Source: Thalassotalea sp. 1_MG-2023
GTDB taxonomy: Bacteria > Pseudomonadota > Gammaproteobacteria > Enterobacterales > Alteromonadaceae
Length of the DNA: 64,000 nt
Direction: 5' to 3'
Assembly: GCF_030546745.1 (NCBI RefSeq)
Contig: NZ_JAUOPD010000006.1
Location: forward strand, 62,001 to 126,000
A program made the position numbers and the translations under genes. Shown here one piece after another: positions 56,953-64,000 of the stretch; the first letter of the stretch is position 1; each line of letters opens with the position of its first letter. The notes under the pieces were generated by a model, which saw only the letters and a program-made list of their open reading frames with translations, had not been told where the DNA came from and ran no database searches.

Positions 56953-57822
56953 TTGTTATTAAAACGTATTATTACAGCTTTGGCATTAGCCCCATTAGCA
57001 ATTTGGGCTATTTTTTATATGTCGCTGGAACATTTTGCTTATTTCATTATGGTGGTGATGGCCATAGGAGCGTGGGAGTGGGGGCCTTTAATGGGCTTTA
57101 AAAACAACCGTCGGCGTTTGGCGTTCGTTGTGGCCACTGTTACGTTAATTTCCTTATTATGGTATCAAATACCTTTGTTTGCGTTATGGCAAGATCCCAT
57201 GGTGTTAAATCAACATGTCAGTTATTTATTGTGGCTAGCTGTAGTGTGGTGGCTTTTATCTGCAACGCTAACATTTTTATACCCTCGGTGTAGTAAATTT
57301 TGGTCAAGTCATCGCTCAGTGCGAGGTTTATTCGGTTGGTTAACACTTGTACCTACATGGCTTGCATTTATGGTGTTAAGAACAAACCATTATCAAGATG
57401 ACCCATATCACGGTGCACAATTGATTATGTTTTTATTTTTGATGGTATGGGCTGCTGATATCGGTGCTTATTTTGTTGGTAAGTCAATTGGTAAACATAA
57501 ATTAATGCCCAACGTGAGCCCTGGTAAAACGATGGAAGGTTTTATTGGCGGTGTTATTTTTGCTTGTATATTAATTGCAATAGCAGGATATTTCTTGGAT
57601 TGGCAAAGTAAACAATATTTAACGGCTATTGGTGTTACTGCCTTGATCACAACAATTTCAGTGCTTGGCGATTTGAATGAAAGTATGTTTAAACGACAAG
57701 CTGGCATTAAAGACAGTGGTTCTATTTTACCCGGTCACGGTGGCGTACTTGATCGTATTGACAGCTTAACGGCAACAGCCCCAATATTTGCTCTGTGTTA
57801 CGCGTTTTTTGGATGGTCTTAA
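56953..57822 (+). CDS. cdsA: Phosphatidate cytidylyltransferase
   Basis: A 289-residue membrane protein with about eight helices, making CDP-diacylglycerol. The C-terminal signature DLNESMFKRQAGIKDSGSIL followed by PGHGGVLDRIDSL is complete. The start is TTG at 56953 with AAGGG 7 bases upstream. It ends 6 bases before dxr. Confidence 0.96.
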   Translation: MLLKRIITALALAPLAIWAIFYMSLEHFAYFIMVVMAIGAWEWGPLMGFKNNRRRLAFVVATVTLISLLWYQIPLFALWQDPMVLNQHVSYLLWLAVVWWLLSATLTFLYPRCSKFWSSHRSVRGLFGWLTLVPTWLAFMVLRTNHYQDDPYHGAQLIMFLFLMVWAADIGAYFVGKSIGKHKLMPNVSPGKTMEGFIGGVIFACILIAIAGYFLDWQSKQYLTAIGVTALITTISVLGDLNESMFKRQAGIKDSGSILPGHGGVLDRIDSLTATAPIFALCYAFFGWS

Positions 57823-57828
57823 AGTTAT

Positions 57829-59064
57829 ATGATACGTAACGTTTCAATTTTAGGTTCAACGGGCTCTATTGGCACGAATACGCTTGATGTTATTAAGCGT
57901 CATAAAACCCTGTTCAATGTTGTGTCTTTATCTGCTAATAGTAATGTTGCTTTGATGCTAGAGCAGTGCCAACAGTTTCTTCCTAAAAAAGTCGTTATGG
58001 TAGATCCTACTGCTGCTGCCGACTTAAAAGCTCAACTAGCAAAAGTTTCACTCGAACATATTCATGTCAATAGCGGTCATGATGCACTTGTTGACATTGC
58101 TGGCTGTGAAAGTGTTGACACAGTGATGGCTGCCATTGTTGGTGCTTCTGGATTATTACCAACACTTTCAGCGGTTAAAGCCGGAAAGCGCGTATTGCTA
58201 GCGAATAAAGAAGCGTTAGTCACCTCGGGACAAATTTTTATTGATGCTCTTAATAACTCACAAGCGCAATTGTTACCAATTGATAGTGAACATAATGCAA
58301 TATTTCAATGTTTACCCTCCAATGAACAACAAGCGATAGGTCAGTGTCAACTTAAGCAAAATGGCGTAAGTAAGGTGTTGCTTACCGGCTCTGGTGGGCC
58401 CTTTAGAACGCTCGATAAAGCCAAACTTCAACATGTTACGCCTGAACAAGCATGTACTCATCCTAATTGGGACATGGGGAAGAAAATTTCTGTCGACTCG
58501 GCCACGATGATGAATAAAGGATTGGAATTTATCGAAGCAAAATGGTTATTTAATGTTTCTCCTGACGATATCCAAGTGGTATTGCATCCGCAAAGTACCA
58601 TTCATTCTATGGTGCAATATAAAGATGGCTCAGTTATCGCGCAGATGGGTAATCCAGACATGCGTACACCCATTGCGCATGCATTAGCCTTTCCCGATAG
58701 AATTGACGCGGGCGTTGAGCCGTTAGATTTTTTTAGCACCCCATCGTTTGATTTTGAACAGCCAGATTATGAGCGCTATCCTAATTTGAAGTTAGCGATA
58801 GAAGCGTGCAAATATGGGCAAGGCGCTTGCACCGCATTAAATGCTGCAAATGAAGTTGCAGTGTCTGCATTTTTAGCCCAGGAAATTAAATTTACCGATA
58901 TTTACAAAATAAATGAAACTTGTGTGAAAAATTTTGTCTCACAACAGGTAGAATCAATTGAAGAGGTTGTGGCATTGGATTTACTCGTTCGTGAGTTTGC
59001 CAAAAAACAAGTGTTAATCATAACGAAAGCTGGTAACGACAAAAAGAAGGTAAATAATTCATGA
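57829..59064 (+). CDS. dxr: 1-deoxy-D-xylulose 5-phosphate reductoisomerase
   Basis: A 411-residue enzyme of the MEP isoprenoid pathway. NADPH motif [16 protein letters not shown] at the N-terminus, the metal-binding [11 protein letters not shown] (about 154) and the block [20 protein letters not shown] are present, with normal length. It overlaps rseP by 4 bases (ATGA). Confidence 0.97.
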   Translation: MIRNVSILGSTGSIGTNTLDVIKRHKTLFNVVSLSANSNVALMLEQCQQFLPKKVVMVDPTAAADLKAQLAKVSLEHIHVNSGHDALVDIAGCESVDTVMAAIVGASGLLPTLSAVKAGKRVLLANKEALVTSGQIFIDALNNSQAQLLPIDSEHNAIFQCLPSNEQQAIGQCQLKQNGVSKVLLTGSGGPFRTLDKAKLQHVTPEQACTHPNWDMGKKISVDSATMMNKGLEFIEAKWLFNVSPDDIQVVLHPQSTIHSMVQYKDGSVIAQMGNPDMRTPIAHALAFPDRIDAGVEPLDFFSTPSFDFEQPDYERYPNLKLAIEACKYGQGACTALNAANEVAVSAFLAQEIKFTDIYKINETCVKNFVSQQVESIEEVVALDLLVREFAKKQVLIITKAGNDKKKVNNS

Positions 59065-60416
59065 TTGAATTTTTATGGAATCTTTTGTCTTTTATCGTGG
59101 CATTAGGCATTTTAATTACCGTTCATGAATATGGCCACTTTTGGGTTGCGCGTAAAAACGGCGTGAAAGTACATCGATTTGCTATCGGTTTCGGCAAACC
59201 CTTATGGCGAACCTATGACAAACACGGCACTGAGTTTGTTATTGCAATGATCCCTCTCGGCGGTTATGTAAAAATGCTAGATGAGCGTGTGGATGACGTT
59301 GCTGATGCAGATAAACATGCCACTTTTAATAGTAAAACAGTTTATCAACGAATTGCGATTGTTGCTGCTGGGCCATTAGCCAACTTTCTTTTTGCAATTG
59401 TCGCTTTTTATTTAATGTTTATTCTTGGTATGCCAAGTGTAAAGCCCGTGATTGGGCAAATAACGCCATCATCCATTGCTGAACAGGCATTGTTAACGCC
59501 TAATAGTGAAATAGTAGAAGTGGCTGGACAACACACAATTGATTGGCAAGCAGTAAATTTAGCATTAATTGCTAATATGGGTGAAGAAACAATTGCTATT
59601 AAAACACGATCAAGCGATAGTGCCTCAGTAAGAGAATACCAATTAAATACCACCGATTGGCAGTTTTCACCAGAAAAGCAATCAGCAATAGAAAGTATCG
59701 GTTTACGACCATTTATGCCGAAAACTTATACTGAGATTGCGCTAGTTGCGGAAAATAGTCCGGCTGAGAAAGCAGGTTTACAAGAGTCAGATCAAATACT
59801 TGCGATTGAAAATGAAAAAATTAAAGACAATTGGCATAAATTTACGGAACTAATTAAAAGCTACCCTAATCAAACCATCGTGCTTGACGTAGAACGTGCC
59901 GGTAAATTGCTTACTATTGACGTTACGCCTCAGGCAAGAGACGTAAATGGTAAAACGGTTGGTTATTTAGGTTTAGCGCCAAAGGTTGATCCTTATCCAA
60001 AAGCGTATCAAATAGAGATATCGTACGGTATATTTGACGCTTTAACGCAAAGTTTAGTAAAAACATGGCAACTTGTGACACTAAGTTTTGATATGATAGG
60101 TAAATTATTGACGGGTGATGTATCAGTCAAGAATTTAAGCGGTCCGATAGCAATAGCTCAAGGTGCTGGTGATCATGCAGGTTATGGTTTTGTTTATTTT
60201 TTAGGCTTTTTAGCGCTAATTAGTATTAATTTAGGCATAATTAACATTTTACCGGTTCCAGTACTTGATGGCGGACATTTAGTTTATTACTTTATAGAGC
60301 TTTTAACGGGTAAGCCGGTATCAGAAAAAGTACAAGAAATAGGTTTTAAATTTGGTACACTAGCCATATTGGGCTTGATGAGTATCGCTCTTTTTAACGA
60401 TTTATCGCGGTTATAA
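59061..60416 (+). CDS. rseP: Site-2 intramembrane protease RseP
   Basis: A 451-residue zinc metalloprotease. The active site HEYGH is at about residue 22 in the first helix, two PDZ domains lie at about 120-300, and the third catalytic block [16 protein letters not shown] is near 393-408. It cleaves anti-sigma factors such as RseA after a first cut. Because the same window encodes an RskA-like anti-sigma protein, RseP may also act on that protein (inference). Confidence 0.97.
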   Translation: MIEFLWNLLSFIVALGILITVHEYGHFWVARKNGVKVHRFAIGFGKPLWRTYDKHGTEFVIAMIPLGGYVKMLDERVDDVADADKHATFNSKTVYQRIAIVAAGPLANFLFAIVAFYLMFILGMPSVKPVIGQITPSSIAEQALLTPNSEIVEVAGQHTIDWQAVNLALIANMGEETIAIKTRSSDSASVREYQLNTTDWQFSPEKQSAIESIGLRPFMPKTYTEIALVAENSPAEKAGLQESDQILAIENEKIKDNWHKFTELIKSYPNQTIVLDVERAGKLLTIDVTPQARDVNGKTVGYLGLAPKVDPYPKAYQIEISYGIFDALTQSLVKTWQLVTLSFDMIGKLLTGDVSVKNLSGPIAIAQGAGDHAGYGFVYFLGFLALISINLGIINILPVPVLDGGHLVYYFIELLTGKPVSEKVQEIGFKFGTLAILGLMSIALFNDLSRL

Positions 60417-60445
60417 ATAACAATAAGTAGTTAAGTTTAGTTTTT

Positions 60446-62914
60446 ATGATGATGAAAAAAATAGCCTTTGCGGTAATGTTAGCTGCCACAGGTACAAACG
60501 CTCAAGCAGCGGAAGAATTCCAAGTAGAAGACATTCAAGTAAAAGGGTTACAACGTGTAGCACTAGGTGCAGCGTTAACACATATACCTTTTAATGTTGG
60601 TGATACATTAAATGAATTTCGTATCTCACAATCGATAAAGTCTTTATATAAGTCAGGGCACTTTAATGATATTTCTGTTTATCGTAATGGTAAACGTGTC
60701 ATCTTTAGAGTTCGTGAGCGTGAAACTATCAGTGAAATTACTTTTGAAGGTAATAGTGATCTGAAAGAAGAACAGCTTGTTGAAAGTCTAGAAGGGCAAG
60801 ACATTCGCGTTGGTGAAACACTAGATCGAACAGTTATCACTAACTTAGAATCGGGCTTAGAAGACTTTTATCACGGTGTTGGTAAATATAATGCTGATGT
60901 AAAAGCAGAAATTACGCATTTACCTCGCAACCGTGTTAACTTGAAGTTTGTTTTCACTGAAGGTGATGCCGCTGCTATACAACGCATTAATGTTGTGGGT
61001 AATGATGTTTTTACTGATGATCAATTACTTGAACGAATAGAATTAACCTATGATTCTCCCTGGTGGGATTTCATGGCGCAAGATCGTTATCAAAAGCAGA
61101 AACTACAAGGTGATATGGAAACGATCGAAAGTTATTACTTAGATCGCGGTTACCTTCAATATCGCGTTGATTCTACTCAAGTATCAATGACACCTGACAA
61201 GAAAGCTGTATATATCACGCTCAATGTCACGGAAGGTGAGCAGTATACAGTCAGCGAAGTAGATTTTATCGGCGATATGGCTGGTTTTGAAAAAACTATT
61301 CGTGCGATTAACCCTTTACGGGCTGAAAAATTGTATAACGGTGCTGAAGTTACTTACACCGAAGAAACAATCAGTAAATTTCTCGGACGTTTCGGTTACG
61401 CTTATCCTAAAGTAACCACGATCCCAGAGATCAACGAAGAAGACAAAACAGTTAAACTCACTATTTCTGTTGACCCTGGTAAACGTATTTACGTAAATCG
61501 CATTAACTTTTCAGGTAATAACGTTACTGCTGACCGCGTATTACGTCGTGAAATGCGTCAAATGGAAGGTGCATGGTTATCAAATGCATTGGTAGAAAAT
61601 TCAAAAGCATGGTTAATGCGACTTCCATATATGGAAGAGGTCGAATTTGAAACTGTACAATTACCTGAAGAAGATGATTTAGTTGATGTTAACTTTAGTG
61701 TTAAAGAACAACCTTCGGGCTCGTTTACTGCCGGTATTGGTTATGGCTCAGCCACAAAACTAAGCTTAAATGCAGGTATTCAGCAAAATAACTTTTTAGG
61801 TACAGGTAACCGTTTAGCATTCAATATTAATACCGTAAGCTACTCTCGTGCTGTTAGTATTTCTTATACAGATCCTTATTTTACTACGGATGCTATCTCA
61901 CTTGGTGGAACCTTGTTTTACAATGAGTTTGATGCGGGTAGTGCAAACTTGGTTGAATACAACAATAAAACTTATGGCCTAGGGGTAAATTTTGGTTTCC
62001 CTATTAATGAATATGTACGTTTAAACTTCGGTTTAGGTTATAAGCATAACGGTATTACTCGATTACAAACTTATGAACAAATTCAACGTTTTTATGAGTT
62101 GTATTCTGATCCAAGTGACCCTGATGCAGGCTTAGCATTTGATAACTTTGATATTACCGCTGCTATTTCTCGTTCTACATTAAACCGTGGTACGTTCCCA
62201 ACAGCAGGGTCGCAACAAACCTTATCGTATAAAATGACAACGCCTAACTCTGATACTAATTATTTTAAAATTAATTTAGATACTAAGTGGTATTTCCCAA
62301 TCGCACGTGGTTGGAGCTTTAAAACAAGCTTAAATTTAGGTTACGGTAATGGTTATGATACGATAAACGGTAGTGATCAAATGTTACCGTTCTGGGAGAA
62401 TTTTAGAGCGGGTGGTGGTTCAGATACCTTACGTGGTTTTGAAACTAACATTGTTGGTCCTCGCGCAATATTTAGGTATCCTACTTCAATTCCAGGTACG
62501 CCTGATCCAGTTGGCGGCGGAGGTTGCTGTTTAGGGCCTGATCATGATGTAATTGACGTATCACAACGTTCAGTTGGTGGTAATGCCATTGCATTAGCAG
62601 GGATTGAATTAATTGTTCCTACGCCATTCTTAGATGAAGGCTTTGCTAACAGTGTAAGAACAAGCTTCTTCATTGATGCAGGTAATGTATGGAACACTGA
62701 GTTTGATATGAACGATTATCAAGACTTAGCAGCGCGAGAATTGGTAAAAGTAGATGATTATTCAGATGTCGGACGCTTTAGAGCATCTGGTGGTTTATCT
62801 ATACAATGGTTGTCGCCCATGGGGCCGATGATTTTTAGTTTTGCTAAAACCCTTAAAGAAGAAGAAGGCGATGATACTAAATTCTTTAACTTTAATATTG
62901 GCAAAACCTTTTAA
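60446..62914 (+). CDS. bamA: Outer membrane assembly factor BamA
   Basis: An 822-residue protein: signal peptide ending at NAQAAEE, five POTRA domains (about 24-420) and a 16-strand barrel with the L6 motif LRGFE and a C-terminal F. A pair of adjacent cysteines (GGGGCCLG, about 691) sits in the extracellular loop region, where E. coli BamA also has two cysteines. Inserts beta-barrel proteins into the outer membrane. It follows rseP by 29 bases and precedes skp. Confidence 0.97.
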   Translation: MMMKKIAFAVMLAATGTNAQAAEEFQVEDIQVKGLQRVALGAALTHIPFNVGDTLNEFRISQSIKSLYKSGHFNDISVYRNGKRVIFRVRERETISEITFEGNSDLKEEQLVESLEGQDIRVGETLDRTVITNLESGLEDFYHGVGKYNADVKAEITHLPRNRVNLKFVFTEGDAAAIQRINVVGNDVFTDDQLLERIELTYDSPWWDFMAQDRYQKQKLQGDMETIESYYLDRGYLQYRVDSTQVSMTPDKKAVYITLNVTEGEQYTVSEVDFIGDMAGFEKTIRAINPLRAEKLYNGAEVTYTEETISKFLGRFGYAYPKVTTIPEINEEDKTVKLTISVDPGKRIYVNRINFSGNNVTADRVLRREMRQMEGAWLSNALVENSKAWLMRLPYMEEVEFETVQLPEEDDLVDVNFSVKEQPSGSFTAGIGYGSATKLSLNAGIQQNNFLGTGNRLAFNINTVSYSRAVSISYTDPYFTTDAISLGGTLFYNEFDAGSANLVEYNNKTYGLGVNFGFPINEYVRLNFGLGYKHNGITRLQTYEQIQRFYELYSDPSDPDAGLAFDNFDITAAISRSTLNRGTFPTAGSQQTLSYKMTTPNSDTNYFKINLDTKWYFPIARGWSFKTSLNLGYGNGYDTINGSDQMLPFWENFRAGGGSDTLRGFETNIVGPRAIFRYPTSIPGTPDPVGGGGCCLGPDHDVIDVSQRSVGGNAIALAGIELIVPTPFLDEGFANSVRTSFFIDAGNVWNTEFDMNDYQDLAARELVKVDDYSDVGRFRASGGLSIQWLSPMGPMIFSFAKTLKEEEGDDTKFFNFNIGKTF

Positions 62915-62975
62915 ACGAAATTTTAAACCTTATATAAAAATAAATAGAAGCGAATTTACGAGCTAGGAGATTACA

Positions 62976-63497
62976 TTGAAAAAGTTATTTAAATCGGTTG
63001 CATTGGCAACAATTGCTTCAAGTGCATTATTATCGGGCGCTGCAAGTGCTGCAGATCAAAAAGTTGCCGTAGTTAATTTTCAACAAGTAATGCAACAAAT
63101 ACCACAAACTGATGCGTTAAGACAACGATTAGAAGCAGAGTTCAAAGATTCGCGTGCTGAATTAGAGCAACTGAAAAAAGATTTTGAATATTTTCAAAAT
63201 AAAAAAGAACGTGATGCTGAGCTAATGTCAGAAAAACAAAAAACTGATTTAGACAAGCAAATTGCTGATACGTATCGTGCGTACCAGGAAAAAGGTCAAA
63301 AATTACAAAAAGACGCAGGCGCTCTTCAAAACCAAGAAACCAACAAGCTGTTGGCGTTAATTGGTCAAACGGTTGAGTCTATTGCGGCGAAAGAAAAATT
63401 TGATTTAGTGATCAGAAGAGAAGCACTTGTATTTGTTAATCCTGATACAGATATTTCTGCACAAGTCATCGAACAAGTGAGCAAATTACAAAACTAA
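62976..63497 (+). CDS. skp: Periplasmic chaperone Skp/OmpH
   Basis: A 173-residue protein with a signal peptide ending at GAASAADQKVAVVNFQ and a long helical hairpin (about 45-125, charged coiled coil). It starts at TTG 62976 with AGGAGA upstream. Holds unfolded outer-membrane proteins on their way to BamA. A strong terminator follows, so it is the last gene of this cluster here. Confidence 0.95.
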   Translation: MKKLFKSVALATIASSALLSGAASAADQKVAVVNFQQVMQQIPQTDALRQRLEAEFKDSRAELEQLKKDFEYFQNKKERDAELMSEKQKTDLDKQIADTYRAYQEKGQKLQKDAGALQNQETNKLLALIGQTVESIAAKEKFDLVIRREALVFVNPDTDISAQVIEQVSKLQN

Positions 63498-63525
63498 TGT
63501 GAATTTATTCATAGTTTTAGTTAAT

Positions 63526-63562
63526 TAATAAAGCGCTGTTTTTAACAGCGCTTTATTTTTTT
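63526..63562 (+). terminator. Strong intrinsic terminator after skp
   Basis: AATAAAGCGCTGTT-TTT-AACAGCGCTTTATT, a perfect 14-bp stem, followed by more T. It closes the bamA-skp transcript. Confidence 0.92.
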
Positions 63563-64000
63563 GTGTTAAATCACATAAAGTTACCATGACATTAAACATC
63601 GAGTTAATAACATTTGGTATAAACAGCGATTCTCTTAACTGATTTGATAAAAGGTTAAATACTGAGGAGGCGCTTTAATTAAAACATTAACCGAAGTACA
63701 GATTAATTAATGCAATAAAAACGTGAAAAAACAGATAAAAATACCGACTCAGCGTATTTTAGTTATCCACATCTGATCTGAAATAGCCTACAATTAATCA
63801 TATTATTGCTAATGGCTATTGACGGTTGTCCATCGGTTTTGCAATAGGTTATTTTTAATACTGGCAGGGCTGTATGAATCACGTTTGGTATCACCAAATA
63901 AAAGTATGCTAATACCGCTACTGTTTAAAGTACTATTGTCTAAAGACTGAAAGTTAAATTGCTTAACTCTATGCTAAAGATAGTTGGTTTAGATGACTAC
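63563..64000. other. Non-coding end of the window
   Basis: About 440 bases without a recognisable gene. On the minus strand a stretch of about 54 codons is open between stop codons near 63820 and 63985, but it has no start, no ribosome-binding site and no similarity I recognise. lpxD, which normally follows skp, does not begin here. Confidence 0.5.

Noticed and set aside
63820-63985. 3' end of a minus-strand gene at the window edge
   Set aside because: The open stretch is only about 54 codons, is closed by a stop on both sides and has no recognisable similarity.

Overview
The window looks like the chromosome of a marine gammaproteobacterium of the order Alteromonadales, most likely family Colwelliaceae (Colwellia/Thalassotalea-like). 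This is inferred from the AT-rich coding style, the gene orders rsxABCDGE-nth, rimP-nusA-infB-rbfA-truB-rpsO and rpsB-tsf-pyrH-frr-uppS-cdsA-dxr-rseP-bamA-skp, a CsrD-type regulator, a PEP-CTERM protein and many TonB-dependent receptors. No database search was possible, so the family assignment is an inference.

Layout. 1-2146: the end of an arsenate detoxification pair (arsenate-linked GAPDH and the exporter ArsJ). 2298-11272: a probable haem acquisition operon equivalent to hmuRSTUV of Bacteroidota (outer-membrane receptor, CobN-like HmuS, small membrane protein, ExbB-like protein, DUF2149 protein), ending in a MerC-family gene. 11563-17581: a PEP-CTERM protein, a tricorn-like protease and an M28 peptidase, with a probable 167-bp MITE between the two peptidases. 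17638-36018: an accessory region. 36019-42669: nth and the Rsx electron transport complex. 42942-44810: csrD. 45355-63497: the translation, envelope and isoprenoid housekeeping clusters. The last 440 bases hold no recognisable gene.

The most unusual signal is in the accessory region. Five pieces of non-coding sequence (about 17.64, 26.74, 28.97, 31.93 and 33.06 kb) are displaced copies, all in the same orientation, of the 3' third of nth, whose intact copy lies at 36.02-36.65 kb. Each separates one gene module from the next: an ECF sigma/DUF4331/DUF4198/TonB-receptor module; a second ECF sigma with two membrane proteins; LysR/alcohol dehydrogenase/SDR; a small lipoprotein; and a beta-lactamase-like hydrolase. 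The copy nearest nth is the best preserved (about 86% identity by hand count over 246 colinear bases, frame open) and the far ones are decayed. Two copies share the same sequence just past the point where nth homology stops. I read this as repeated insertion of foreign DNA into one site inside nth, each event bringing a replacement 3' end and pushing the old one outward. No recombinase gene is visible.

The largest module has its own visible regulatory logic. Four promoter-like elements of the form TTGCATCCA-N15-CGTTTGG lie upstream of the DUF4331 operon, the ECF sigma gene itself and two DUF4198 genes, all with exactly 15 bases between the boxes. This predicts a small autoregulated regulon in which the sigma factor and its RskA-like anti-sigma partner control secreted DUF4331/DUF4198 proteins and an outer-membrane receptor.
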